The notes: generated by a model from the letters alone, not told the origin. Positions 45,041 to 58,060 are shown, numbered from the stretch's first letter. The stretch is DNA of 64,000 bases from Pohlia nutans (GCA_022496805.1 CM040102.1:17763955-17827954); one strand, 5' to 3'. Program-made: numbers and translations.

Positions 45041-46570
45041 CTCCAAGACGTTTCTGAAGAGAATAAAAAAAATAGGTTTTTTTTTGCTTCCTTTAATTAG
45101 CAACATGGAAATTTATTAATAGACTTCAACCATACAATATGTTCTACACTTTATTGGTTGCCATCCAAATAAAAATAACAAAAATTCAATGGTGCAAAAC
45201 TAAAATCATAACAAGTATTTGAAGATTTACACGTGTTGAAATTACAAAACCATCTTGAACCATTTGTGGTTGAACTAAGAATTTGTATTTTTGATCCTTT
45301 GAATCAATAATGATGATGAAACTACAATTCACCAAAGACACCTCTTGTACACACTAATGATATTAATTCACTTTTCGCTGATTTTCAAAGTAGAAATATG
45401 AATTTTCCATAAGGTTTCAATACAATTTTTATACACCTCAGCTTATAATTGGTGGATTCAATCAAGTCCAGTTAGTCACCAAGTTTTGAAGGATTGCAAT
45501 TCATGCATTCATTCATAAACAAAAAGTTGCCTAGCGAAAAGGTAGCAAGAAATACACAACCATACATGGTGGTTTTGGATGAATTTGAGACTGTAAATGA
45601 TGATATTTGGAGGTCTTTCCAAGCTCCAATTGTGATGTATATTTTTTCCCAAAAGATGAAGAATACACTACTTCATAGGCTCTACTACGGCATGTAGCGG
45701 GTGCATGCTATCTCTTAGTTGATTCTCACTTCATGCAGCAGGCAAATGATTGTAGATTTCTACTAACACGTGCAAGCCACTGCAACAATGACGTGAAAAT
45801 CGGAGCTCATCTTTTCTTGTTTTAAGAAAGTCCTTGGCTCTTGCAACACTATGTGTGAACGACCCTTCTAAGCAACGAGGTGGTAGCATGCACCCATTAC
45901 ACACCCATGGAATACTCTAACATAGCCTACGACACATGTCACACATTACTAGTCTTATTTTGGGTACTCTATAGAAAGCTAAGATTAGAAAAAGATGAGG
46001 AGTTCTCTACAATAATTTGGAATACACTACAAAGGTTGTTTGCATAAGAAAATACACTACGGGTTGTAACTATACCACTTAGAACCAATCTAAAGCTGCC
46101 ACATCTGATCCTGATTACCTGGAGTAGGTTCTGAACCACAAAAAACTATCCTTAGAATTTCTTTTAGATTTTTGCTATTCCACTTCAGACACTAAGTGAC
46201 CGAAACGTGAGCACGTAGGCTGGGTTTATGCAACTACCTCCGAGAAAGCTTCTACCGACACGCTTCACCGAGAAAGACAGACGGGTCATGAATGTTGTAC
46301 ATGTAGGATGAATGGAATTAGTAGTATACGACCAAACAGGATGATAAAGTATTCATCCATTCATCTGTTCCTTACTGGAATGGCCGGAATGCTCACTTGT
46401 GTGTGTGCGCTTTACGGTTACTCTGCTTCTCGCTCTCCGTGATGCAGATTGTCTACATTGCTTAGTTCACTGATTCTAACAGTACATACACGAGGCAACG
46501 AGCAAGACGGTTACTCGCTCTTGAGCGAACGATGATTCACCCAGGCAGCGATCGAGGGAATTGAATGGAT
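45041..46570. other. Intergenic DNA, probably including the TRM-like gene's 3' flank
   Basis: No gene is supported. The 67-codon frame from 45494 has no recognised motifs. From about 46190 the composition becomes GC-richer toward the neighbouring gene's stop codon, consistent with its 3' untranslated region. Confidence 0.35.
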
Positions 46571-49500
46571 TCAGTAGAGAAGCGATCCGGCAAGGTCGAG
46601 CACAACCTCCTCCACCATCACCTGCCAAACCATGCCCTCAATCTCGGCACCGATTTCCGAAACCTGTTCGCTAAAATCGGTCCACTTGCCTGCGCGGCTG
46701 CTCATGTCAATGCCGATGAGAGTGTCAATGGCGTGGGACGCGAGCTCGCGCCACCCGTTGATCTTCTCCTGCACCTCTTCCACGAGCCTGTGGCGCACGG
46801 GCCTCCGGAGCCATGGCTGCTTTGGCTCTCTGGCGTTTTGCGAAAACGCTTCGTTCACACAGTCGAAGAGAAGCTTCCGGTCGCATCGCCACATCCCGCC
46901 GGATTCACACCGGAAGTCGCCGTTCGAAGAGAAGCTTGTTTCCCCGCCTTCCAGCCTCTCGAAGAGCGCCGGATCCACGGCCAGGTCGCGCTCGTGCCAG
47001 TTCGGTGACCGGCCTGGGCTGCACAGCAATTGCGCCGCGGACAGGACCTCTCTCACGAACGTCTTCTCTGTCTGTGGCGATCCTTGGTTGCATTCTTGGT
47101 CACGGTTCGTGAACGAGGATAAGTCCAGAATGGCTTGCCGGATTCTGTCAAGCGGCGTCGGCGTGGAGACCTCCTCCTCGTCAATTTCACATTCAGCCAC
47201 AGCCTCCGTGAAACTCGTCGTCTCGGTTTGCTCTAAAGCGCTCGCCGCTCGATGCTCTGACTCTGCAACGTCGCCAATTTGTTCAGCGGAGAGTGATTTC
47301 ATAATGCAGATGAAATCAAGATTTGGAACCAACATGAAATCAAGATTTGGAGCTTCGTTACAAGAAAACGGGATATTCTCGTTCTCCGGGTACTAATTCA
47401 GCAACAATCTTATCATTTTGTCAATTTAGTATGTGTAATTACAGCTTAAGAACAGAGTCGAAAAAATGGAGTGCAAGACAATCGAAAAATTGTGAGAACA
47501 GGAATATTCCGTTTTCCGGTAGCTAAGAACGATACAGTGGTGAAGAAGATGAGAAGCTATAAGCTGGTGAGATTGGCACCTGTGATGCTGGATTCTGACG
47601 TGGTGCAAAGCTCGTCTCCAAATGGCGATTCTAAAACAGAGACAGGGCTTGCTTCTCCCATGTCCACGTCCAACCTCAATGGCTTGCCGAGAAAGCGCTT
47701 CATCGAAACGGGACTCGAGCTTTCGTCGTGGACATCGGCTTCAGAACATTCCCCTGCAAACTGCATAACGTGCAAGAAAGATGAAATTAGCCAGAGCGCA
47801 ATGAACGTAAGGTCATGAGAAGAAGCAGACGAATGCGACCAAGATTTAATTAATGGAGATCTACCTTCTGCGGCGAAGGAGAGCTTTGATTGCAGACATC
47901 TTCGTCCAATGCACCGCACATTGACTGCAACGACGACTCGCCAGAAGCACGAATTTCAAAATATCTAGCACGAGAAGAGTTCTGTCTTTGTTGCTCATCC
48001 CAATGGAGATCCTCCATTCCAAGTATGAGCACCTCATTGCATTGAGCGGTCCCCGGAGAAGGCAACAAGTCTCTCGCCGGACCCTGCATTTGCTCGACTT
48101 CTTGATGAGCTTCGCCAGTCTCATCTCTGTTATCAGAATTCGCGTCGATCATTTCGACCTCGTTATTTCCAGCGTCTCGTGAACCAACGTCAGGAAAGAC
48201 ATTGCAAAGTCTCCTTTCAGAATCATTCCCTCCTGTAGGATTTCTTGTGGTTTTTGTAGTTTCCAAGTTGTGACTGCGCTCCTCATGCAGATTCGGCCTT
48301 GGAGGTGTTCTCCTCAAGACGCCCCTTGAAGGCCCCGAGCTAGACTCTCGGAGCTGCCTGCCCTTTCTTCTTGTTCGCTTCAGTGGAGCAGCGCTTGGCA
48401 ACGGAGAGCGAGCAGGTAAGTTTTCAGTTGCGGGTCGTCCCTGTTTCGATGGAGCATCTTTCTTACTGCGAACTGCGAGCTTCAAATCGTCCTTCTGTCC
48501 TGTGACTCGTCGGCTATGGTTGGGAGAGCTCGCAGCGCTTCTCGACTTGGCACGTTCAGTCGACAGCATGCGGTTGCTTGAAACTGGCAGCCTGGCATTC
48601 TCTTGCCGATTGCACGACCCGTCAGATAAGCTTCCTGATGTGGTACGCGTACGCAATTGTGGCGATGGTGCAATTGCATCCTCGTGGCATTGTGTGATTC
48701 GTTCCCTCGAGTTTCTTGGAACCCTAAAGTCTGGTGCAGCAGGGGAAGAAGACTGTATCGCGCCCTTTCTCAAACTCGAGCGATCCTTTTCTCCAGGAGC
48801 CTTGAACTTTCGCGTAGTCAAGGCGCGCGGTGATTCCTCATCGGACGTGAAAGCATCATCGTGATCCTCCAAGCCATTTGAAATTCGTGTAGCCTGGAAA
48901 TGCAGACTCTTAATCCTCTCTCGCACCGGTGTCGCTCTTTGGACGCTCGCCTTGGAATTGATAGCTTCCCTGTTGCCATTTCTCACGTCGATCTTGAAAT
49001 CTCCCACCGCTGCCTCCTGAGTTCGGAGAATCCTTCTTCCTTTGGGCCGTCGTGGAGGGGACACAGACTGCGCGCGCTCAGTTTCGAAGATATCTCTGCA
49101 AACGCGGTCTCTTCTGTGGGAGTCCCGGAAGGAAACCGAGCCGCGGCTCATCAAGGATCGACTACTTCGACTGCCAACGGATTCCGCACCCTCGATTTTG
49201 CTCATCGACCGGCAATGTAGCCGGTCAGAGCCAGGGCTAGAAGCTGCAAATTCAGCAACGGAGCGCATTCCTTGCTCATTGTCCGAAATCTCTTCCAAAA
49301 TCTTCACAGCCGCTTCGAGGAAACGAGATGAAGCGCGTTTCTTCAAGCCTGTCGCCGTCGTCGTCACTGTAGACTGATTGTGGCACTTGGACGGTTGCAG
49401 CACGGGGCTAGGGTGCAAGCGAGCAAGAAACGGCGACTTCTCACCCTTGTTGTCACGGACATACGGTAGCGCGTAGACGGAATCCTCATAGGGCACGAGA

Positions 49501-50204
49501 GCCCTACTCTTGATCGGTGTTTGCACTGTATCGCCCTTGCTCCTCACAGAGCTTCGTTTCTCCACCTGAGGCACGACACGAATTGCATCGTTCCAGCCAG
49601 ACGTCGTTTCGAAAGCTTCCTCATGCTCCTGTTTCAACATATCTCGCAGCGCTAACCTCTCAATGGGACGACTGTCCAAAGAAGTTACCGACTCGCTTTG
49701 TGATCGTCGGTGTTTGGAGCTTCTGGGAGCCGCTTCAGGCAACGACTCCAATCCCATCAGACGCGCCACCAACCCCACGGGTGCTCTTGAGCTCGCATCG
49801 TCTTCGGAAATACTAACCCCGCGCTCGGACACGCAGCCTCTGCTGCGATCATCACGGAAACTCTTGGATCTTCCCAACGGTTTCTCGGGCCGCTCTGCTC
49901 ATCACAACAGCAATCAATCAGCACCAATCCAAACAATGGGTCCAAAATTTATGGACAGCAGAGCCTCATGAACACCAGGCACTTTTCAAATCACGAGTGC
50001 GTCTAAAACCCTGCAACCGAACCTCAGGCCAAAATTCATGGCCAGAGACTTGCCTGCGGGGAGGCGCTTGGTCGAAGCGAAGCGTTTGCTGTTATTCCAG
50101 TCGAAGAGGTTGAAGAAAGCGCCGGTGCATCCTCCAATTCGAGGAGTACTTTGCTGCAGGTTGTTGTTGTTGTTGTTGTAGCTTGGTCTTCTAATCTCCG
50201 CCAT
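46571..50204 (-). CDS. TRM/LONGIFOLIA-type protein (DUF4378 family)
   Basis: Expected to recruit TON1-type proteins to cortical microtubules, affecting cell shape and division-plane setting; this comes from the family. Model on the - strand: exons 50204-50054, 49894-47865, 47760-47580 and 47262-46571, about 1,017 residues. Splice phases agree at every junction. Residues 29-40 read AFFNLFDWNNSK, the N-terminal family signature. VGLVARLMGLESLP near residue 85 is the DUF3741-like motif. Exon 2 is a long basic, Ser/Arg-rich disordered region. The C-terminus from about residue 830 is DUF4378-like: FVREVL, RKLLFDCVNEAF, WTDFSEQVSEIGAEIE, VMVEEVVLDLAGSLLY. Intron 1 (159 bp) has a GC donor (CAG|GCAAGT) and splits a Glu codon cleanly. 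Poly-Asn (residues 10-15) is encoded by a trinucleotide repeat. The family name is secure; the subgroup is not. Confidence 0.85.
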
Positions 50205-51047
50205 CCCGTTTCAACAGCTCTTGAATCCCTCGTGTAATAGCCGCTCCAATTCTTCCTCGCTTCAGTAAGTCTTCAGATCTCCATTTCCGCCATACCGTTT
50301 CTAGTGGTTCGAGAAGATTGGCCGGAGCCGCTGCTATGAATTTCTGCAGTCAGATCTCTCCACTCGAAAATCATCTTTGTTTCAAAACCACAGGTCCATG
50401 TCACATTGCTCATACTTGCACTAGATTCACGAAGCGAGTGCTATTACATCTGATCCAATTCTTCGATCGCAGACAAAAAAAGATATTCTACCGCTTGGAA
50501 GTCAACCACGAATTCTTCACACCCTGAGAAATGGCCGATGTTTGAAACCAGAACTGTTTCAACGGATTCAAGCACGCAATAAAGTGATGTGGTGTGGTGA
50601 GAGCAACATCAACGTCGACACAAACTTCTGTAAGCACTGTAGCTCCCTAGAAGCAAAATTTGAAGCTATCCAAACCTACTATGCGGAAGAGGGAGTGCCT
50701 GGGCTATTTTGAAAAAAACCAAAGCGAGGGAATGAGAGCCGAGCCGAGGCACGAGACAGGATTCGAACTTAATAGTACAACAAAAGTAAGAAGTTTGTTG
50801 GTCCTATACAAAGAAGGAAGGTCTAGAGTTAATGACTGAGGCTCCAGGTTCCATCATAATAAAGGGCTCCACAGGCACCCGCACAAACGCGAAGACCCAG
50901 AAACAAACAATTCAGAAGTGTCCAAGGGACAAAAAGGATCGATGGTTCCAACTGATGGAGGAATGTAGCAGCAGCTTTCAAGCGGATCATTAAAGAGGAC
51001 TTCCCTCTTTCCCCTCAAGGTACTGTCCACGTCCCCCTCTATTCAAG
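50205..51047. promoter_or_regulatory. Shared upstream region between the TRM-like gene and a possible divergent gene
   Basis: About 840 bp separate the - strand start at 50204 from the + strand ATG at 51048. It is relatively GC-rich and lacks repeat-element ends. A B-box-like AGTTCGAATCC on the - strand (about 50759-50769) has no tRNA fold around it. Bidirectional promoter function is an inference from layout only. Confidence 0.3.
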
Positions 51048-51257
51048 ATGGATATCGATCCCTCCTGTAGCACTGTTGTACTGGAATGCACAGAAATTTT
51101 TCAAAACGTTTTGACCACCGGTGAGTTCAGTTTTTGCCTCTCCAACGGCTTCTCAGCTAGCTTAGCATAGCTGCAAGCCAAATCTCACCAGTACTCCTGC
51201 AGGTTTCATACACAAGTCACCCAATGGCTACAGAGCCTACACGTTCCAGCAAGTTCA
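51048..51257 (+). CDS. Possible 5' exons of an unrecognised gene
   Basis: ATG at 51048 opens a 73-bp exon (MDIDPSCSTVVLECTEIFQN...). It ends at ACCG|GTGAGT, followed by an 82-bp intron with acceptor 'ctcctgcag'. The second exon, 51203-51257, reads GFIHKSPNGYRAYTFQQV, and ends at a strong GTAAGT donor. Phases match. Sequence either side is less AT-rich than repeats nearby. A third exon could start after 'tgtgcgctcag' near 51303 but reaches a stop within eight codons. I do not recognise the family. It may be a truncated gene, or a real one whose remaining exons I could not find. Confidence 0.38.
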
Positions 51258-54200
51258 GTAAGTTTTGAAAGTTCTGGTAAAATTTTGTAATTTGTGCGCT
51301 CAGGTGATGCAATTTACCAGGAGGTAGAAACTGAAACTGCTGTGATTTGAAAAGCTGAGAGGGGTCCTAAAGTCTGAAATTGGAGTTAAAAAGTTTTGTA
51401 TTGAAGAGAAGGGGTTATCAAACCTTCATTCTGGGTTAGGATTGTGTCCTCGTATGCTCTTGGGAGTTGGAAAAAGTAAGGTTTGTGATTGGGGAAGTCA
51501 CAAAATCAATGCGCTTGTAGGTGACTGCCATTGATTGTTGCTCATTAATCCCAAAATTATCAAAGACATTCACAAATGGTAAAGTCAAAGTTAAGTGGAA
51601 TAATCCCAAAAAAACAATTCGAATTTTTTTTTTTCCAACTCTAAAAGATTATGAGCTAAATACTGCTCACAAGCATTATTGGACATAATGTTAAGTTGTT
51701 TTAAATATTAAAAATGTCAAAATTGCTTGATAGTCTTATTCTCCTTTAATTTGTAGCGAAAGTATAGTTTCATTTGTTTAATGAAAATATTTTTTATAAA
51801 TGTCTATTTTTTTAAATGTCTACATTTCTACTTTTTAATTGATCTGAATATCGAAAATGAATGAAAAGGTTATGGGTTTTTCTTTTTTCTTTTTTCTTTT
51901 GAAACAATAGGATGCTTTATTCCATTGAAAAAAGAAACATCACAGTGAACCAAGGGCAAAAGGCCCCAATGAAGAATTTTTTTGAAAAAGGTTATAGATT
52001 AGAATCCTCTTTTGACTAGTCAATGCGACAATGAGAGGATTATGTGTCCAACGTGGTTTAAGTTTGATAATCTCCTAGTATAAAAAGAAGAAAGATGATT
52101 GCATGGTGGTCATTGTAAATAAAGTTTCATTTTCCGTTGCTTTCACTCTCTCATACTTGTAGTCTTAGGGAAGAAGTGTAAAGGTACTTTTGCGTTTCCA
52201 AGGGAGTACCTAACCCTTTTCTAACCCCTACACTATTTTTTTGGCTGATAATGCTAGCCACGCCAACTATTTACTTGAGGCTATAACTTGTTACACAACA
52301 TTAATATTTTTATCAAGAATTTTTTTTTTTGAAACTATACACGTAGGAGGAACTTTGTAAACATAGTTGATAAAAAATATTCATGTTGGGTAAAAATTTA
52401 TAACCTTTTAAAATCAATTAGTGTATGTTGCACTATTAGCAAAAAGTAGTGTAGTATGTATTATATAGATGGGGGAAATGAGAAACTTCACTGTTTGGAA
52501 GGCGTGATATGTATATGGGAGGGTAAAGCAGCTATGATTGACACTTGCAATGGATGGAATTCCTCATGTTTTAAAAAAAAGTAAAAATAGATGTGGCGAT
52601 TGACTCCAGGGCGAGATTAATGCCGAATAGGATGGGTAGAAAGAAAAAACTAATTGAAAAAATTGCAAGGGGGGTGTGGGGACAGGTGAAAAGAGGGAAG
52701 GCTCGGCTGATAGGTTAGAAAGCCAAATTTCATGAGAGAGGGGAACGCCGAAACTGGCACACAACCCCACACAAAAAGGCCCATTCCGGCCTGTTTTAGA
52801 CGAATCTGTTCTTGCTCATTATTTCTCCACAGCACTCTCCAATAGGTCGGACTTATTTAATGCTTCGCTAGTCGACTCTGGCCTCTGCAACCAACCCACC
52901 TACTCTGGCCAAAGTTTGTATGCCCACAAATAACTTATTTTGGAATTTTATTTATTAACTCTATATTTTAAAATATGAAAGATTTTTTTGTGGGGTTTGA
53001 ATGTTTGATGTTATATTCACATTTGGTGTTAAGGTTGGATAACCTATTACCACCAACTTAAGCAACCTGGCCTATTTTTGGCAGTGCTAAATTCCAAAAA
53101 AAATGTGACTGCATTCGAAATAGGTTTTGATGAGGATTGCAAAAATTTGCAACATCTAATTCGCATTTGTCAATTTTATACAAAATTCCAAAGTGGAAAG
53201 TAACCTTTTATCCATACATCACATACCAATTTCCTAAGTTCACACTTTGTTGTTCCTAGATCCGCTCATGAGCTAACCCAAAACCACCGGCTATTTCTTC
53301 ACAATTCTTGGCATGCCATTGGTCTACTTGAATAGTGAAATTGGTGGTTTTGGGTCTCAATTGTGGTGGCTCCAAGAAAGTTGTACCTGTCATAATTGGG
53401 GGAGGTGGTGGTAATAGATTATCCAACCCTAAAAGTGCTTTTAGAAAATTGGATGTAGGTAGAGACACTAACAGTGAAGGTGGGGAATATGTGGCTCATA
53501 GAAAGAAAAAAAAGGCTCATGGGAATTTATTTTCTGAGCCTCAAAGGCTGATGTCATTTTGTTTTTTGTTGAATATCAAAGGCTGCCTATCTTGTGGAAG
53601 TATGATGAATGGGCTACAGTGGTGGATTTTATCAAGAGCACAATAGGCGAAGGTCATATGTTGAATTTTGAATCATACTTTGAATCTTCGGTTGTGTACA
53701 ATGTATGATCCGCTTGGGCTCAGGATGAGGCAATTTAGGGTTTAGGAGGTGGATGTCACTAGGGTTAGGGCAGATTCAGCCAACCTGGCAATCAGACCAC
53801 AGATCACGTGACGGTGGAAAGCATCAGGCGATTTTTTTATTTTTTATTTTTTTCCTTTGTTGCGATCAGCCACATGAATACAAACGTAACCACTTGGCAA
53901 AAATTCGCTCACTTTAACTTCATTGGATACCAATAACCAATAACTTAAGCTTTTTGGCCTCCGTTTCGATAGGAGTAGAAGGCGAATAGTATTTTTTCTT
54001 CATGTGAAAATAGAAATCACAACGAATGTAGCTTTCCTACAATTTTATTCAAAAAAAATGGAGTTTCGACTTTAAAAAAAAATGAAATGAAAATTTAGTC
54101 ATCATTCAAAACCGATAACTAAACTATTGGTATCCCAAATCTATAAACATATGATTCCACAAACTTGTCCAAGTTCCTTATTGAAATTGATTAATATAGA

Positions 54201-54262
54201 TAATAGTACGAGAAGTTGATTGGTTGACAAAAAATTCTACACAATTGCATTGAATTTGGTTG
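51258..54262. other. AT-rich intergenic DNA, no supported gene
   Basis: Beyond about 51600 the base composition returns to repeat-like AT-rich DNA. Overlapping frames near 52564-52835 and 53256-53646 on both strands have no recognised motifs. No paired repeat ends were found. Confidence 0.35.
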
Positions 54263-55109
54263 TTAATCGCTAGAGGACCACAACCATATTTATCTCCGAT
54301 CAGTCCAAAGTTGCCTAAAAGTTCCGCTTTCAAAAAAAGGGCAAATAGTTTTCAATCTAAAACCTTTATGACTTGAATTTATTAGCACTTACAAATTTTA
54401 TATTGTTAAGGTTTCTAAATGCTAAGATTATAATCTACAAAGTGGATTGCACTTTTTTTTGTCTCCCTACCCAAGTTTGAAACTTTTTGAAAATGCCCAA
54501 AACGCAAATTCCAATCATAGTTTGGGTAAAATGTATATGGTAGTTGTGTACGGGGGTGTTAGCTCATTGTGTGCATAATTTTAGATGCATAGCTCATTGT
54601 ATGCAAAATTTTAGGAATTGCCAGCACTTAGGTTTTTTACCTTTGCATGATTCAATATTTGTCAATTTATAAGGTCGAGCCACCCATTACCAACCAGGGA
54701 CACAAAACCGATCAGGCCTAATTTCTAGATTGTGAAAGAACAGATGTACCTCATTTGTACATTTGAGCATATGATCGGTTTTGGGTCCCGAAGTACTTTT
54801 CACTTCAAATAATTATAACTATTTGAATAGTGGGAATAAAATCACGGAACTTTTTGCATTCAACAAGAACCTTATGTTTGCACACATGAAAAATCCTAAA
54901 CAAATTATATACCTTAATATCATATGCTAAAATCCTTAAGTGGTCAGTTATGGGTGGCTCGACCTTACATTACTTGTGCATACAAATTATCATCTCATAT
55001 TCTTTACAAAGTTTAGAATCACCACAAAAAATCTAAAAATTCAAGAACAAATTCATTCCACATTGAGCCAACCGACTTGAAAAATCAACCTTGGCTTTTT
55101 AGAGGTTAA
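54263..55109. mobile_element. TTAA-family element (reverse copy of 63215-63790) interrupted by another element
   Basis: Left TTAATCGCTAGAGGACCAC and right TTGGCTTTTTAGAGGTTAA. Outside 54670-54967 it aligns throughout to the reverse complement of 63215-63790. Shared words include 'aaatagttttcaatctaaaa' near the left and 'ttccacattgag' near the right. Removing the inner element leaves about 550 bp, the family's normal size. Confidence 0.75.
54670..54967. mobile_element. Nested terminal-inverted-repeat element, 298 bp
   Basis: Perfect 18-bp inverted ends: TAAGGTCGAGCCACCCAT at 54670-54687 and its reverse at 54950-54967. It splits the older TTAA-family element. Its interior ('catatgatcggttttgg') also occurs near 42590, so it is a dispersed family. 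Confidence 0.75.
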
Positions 55110-56964
55110 CCATTATAGGATGGTCTACACATCGGTTTTTGGTGTATTCTTTATTATGGGTGCTTTTAGATTAGTCTAAGAACATGGTCACTAGCCAATT
55201 GGCATATCACACGCCAAACTATAGGGTCTTGTATTTGACAACTATAAAATGTGCCAAAAAAATCAAGACCATTTTCCTTCATGAATCTTGAAATATTAGA
55301 GATCAAAGTGAAAGCAAATGGGTGAAAAAAATTGCAACTTGCCCGACAACTCACCCCTCTATTAGCACCGACCTTTAGAGTTTTAGGTCTTCTAACTTTT
55401 GAGCCCATTCTTTAATGAAAAAATATAATATAATATAATATAATTATTTAAACCTAAATCTTCTTGAAAATTTCCAAAAAGATTAATTCAAAATTAATTT
55501 TGTAATAGAGTTATTCATAAAGTGAAAGGGGGGTACTTTTTCTGTTGGATGGAGTTTCCAATCTTCAAATAGTATTTTTTGTACTTGCCAGTCACAAACC
55601 ACTAAACACTTACTTTGACTGAGCATGAGGGTTTGTGTGGGGGGCTTCTCTTGCATTGGTGAGGTGCAAGGTTCGATCTCTTTGACAATGCAAAGCCTTG
55701 TGATTGGTCGAAAAAAGAGTTAGAACTCGTTTTTGCCGCCTTTCAAGCTAAAAAACCAATTTTGCCTTGTCTTTCCTCTTGAAGAAATGCTTTGCTCTAC
55801 TTTGGGAATAACTATAATAACCTACCCACATTCATTTGCTATTTTTTTTTGGTTGAATGAACAATTTTATCCTTTAGAGGTTAAAATATTGTTGAATCTA
55901 CTCTCAATTGCCAGCAAGATCCAGCAAAATCTAAGATAGCCTGATAACAGAAACCATGCTTAGATGTTTACTCAAACCAACTTTCAGGTGTAGTTAACCA
56001 CACAATGTATAGGTGCTATTAGAGTTAACCGAAAACAGATGATGTGTTTGAAGGGCCTAAAATCGTGGATATGGAAATCCATGTGGTGTTTGAGTGTAAC
56101 TGAAAACAAAAGTGAGGTTCTAAAACTCCATTTCTCCATGAACATAGGGACTGTTAGAATCCCATAATAAGAGTGGTCCCAAGCGTGATGGCCTGGTTTG
56201 ACTGCGCCTGCGACAGTGATCAAGTTGTACACATTTTTTAAAAGTAATCAAGCTGCGAGTGGTCCAAAGCTGTACATGTAATTAAAGTAATGAAGCTGCG
56301 ACAATAATCAAGCTGGGATAAAATAAACTGCCGAGTGGAGGAGGGAGGCAACTAGTAAGTGGCTTCTTTCAGCCAACGCAGCTACTGACACAAAACTCCC
56401 CTTAGAATGAGTTTTGCAGTCTTTTTGATGGCAAAACTAGTTCACACTGCTTTCTATTTTGAATTCTTTGGAAACCATGCCAGTTTGTTTGGCTGCCTTA
56501 GATACGGGTCAGACTCACCTCACCTAACATGTATTTTCTCTTCTTTTCGGTTAACTCTATTGTATGGACGTTTGGTTCAATGGTTCTTAGAAACATTTGA
56601 ACTAAATTAGTGACCATGGTTACATGGCTGTTGTTTTGGGTTCTTTGGAAGTGGAATATTGTTAAAAGGTTCATTTTTCCAAAAATATATATAAAAGAAA
56701 AAAAAACAAAATTAATTTCCTGTACCAACATGCCATTTAAAATTGAGACATCTAGAGAGAACTCCTTTATATCACACCTATGGTGGCCAATGTTCACACC
56801 TAGTGTCCAATCACATGCACACACAAGGGCATTCAGACTACATGTGTAGATGCGGGAATGTAATAGTGCAGAGTGTGAATGTGTGATAATAAGGAGTCGA
56901 GAGTGCACATGATGGTACCTCTCATACTGGAGTAATAAATAGTCTGGTATGATGGGTATAGGTT
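55110..56964. other. Intergenic DNA, no supported gene
   Basis: A tract of five ATATA units lies near 55425-55445. The 167-codon - strand frame at 56498-57001 lacks recognisable motifs and overlaps frames on the other strand. Confidence 0.3.
55600..55730 (+). mobile_element. Weak SINE candidate
   Basis: GGTTCGATCTC at about 55670-55680 resembles a B box, with an A-box-like word about 40 bases upstream. There is no clear tail or target duplication. Confidence 0.25.
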
Positions 56965-58060
56965 TTGTTATCTCTGCCCCCACCAGGGGAGAGACTACCA
57001 TATGTCGTGGTCAGTTTTGACATTAATTAATTACTTATTGTCCAAAAGTGCCACATGTCATCTTGTGACTGGTTTATGGTGACGTGGACCTCTCAAAAAT
57101 ATGACGTGGAAATTAAATTTCGACACGATACTGTCCGAATCTGACCCTCACATATAGTACTAAAATGCTTCATTTCCAGGGGTTGGAGCATCTCTATTAG
57201 CACTTTGGATAACACTGCGGCTATCAAAAAATGGATGTACATGGGTAGGTGAACAATTTATTTGGATTGTGACACAAAAAAATGTAACGAAGTCTACGGC
57301 CCTTAAAGTCATTAAATCAAGTGTATCTTCTCTTTTTAATTGCACATCATGATCGCACAATTCATGCGTGGTGACTTGTGAGTGGCTCACTTACTATTTT
57401 TGAGAGTCTAATTGAGTGATATTTCTAGGGAACTAATTACATGGCAAGGTTTAATTTTTTGAATGACCTTCAGGGTGCAATTCAGAGTGCTAGTGGAGAT
57501 TCTCAAGATTATATGGCTAAACAATATAAACAAGTTGTAAAGGCAAATCTAGGGTAAAGACTTAGACACAAACTAAGGTAGAAATACTATAAACGGTTAC
57601 CTACCATGCAATGGTGCAATAGACCGTCATAGTGAAACAAAGAAGTGAGTAACTTTAAATGACGTTTTTGGAAAATTATACCAACCAATTGGTTTTTAAA
57701 ATTTGCTCTCTTTTGGGTAGAATAGTGGGTTAGCCCATTGTTGATTTTAAGATCAACCTTAGTAACCGTTTAAGATGAGCCTATGTAACCACTAGAAGAT
57801 TTGACAAACTTTCTACTTTGAAAAAAATTAGAAAAAAATTTACAAGGGTTAAAAAATATGAAATTACTTTGCCTCTTCATTATTTCTTCTTCTTCATCTT
57901 GGAAAATTAAGCCTTTGACCGAACTCCCATTTCTAATATACAAAATTCCTTACTTTCGCAGTTCATGGTATTTCTACCTTACGTGACTAGCCGCTTTGTT
58001 GTCTCTGCCCCACCAGGGGAGAGACTACGGAAATGCTTCATTTTCAAGGAGTTACATGGT
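56965..58060. repeat. Direct repeats about 1 kb apart
   Basis: CACCAGGGGAGAGACTAC occurs at about 56981-56998 and 58010-58027, preceded in both by 'tctctgcccc'. 'aaatgcttcatttYcaRggg' also recurs (57165 and 58031). They could be the remains of LTR-like or duplicated flanking DNA, but no element features lie between them. Confidence 0.45.

Noticed and set aside
46632..47396. Long + strand frame opposite the last TRM exon
   Set aside because: It is an antisense shadow of a GC-rich exon; the - strand has clear DUF4378-like motifs.
50700..50830. tRNA gene on the - strand
   Set aside because: AGTTCGAATCC resembles a B box, but the flanking bases cannot form the T stem and no cloverleaf can be drawn.
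52564..52835. Overlapping - strand frames as a small gene
   Set aside because: Two overlapping frames of equal quality, Pro/Phe-rich low complexity, no homology visible and no splice context.
53335..53646. 103-codon + strand frame with Gly-rich segment
   Set aside because: Low complexity, overlaps an antisense frame, and no recognisable motif or gene context.
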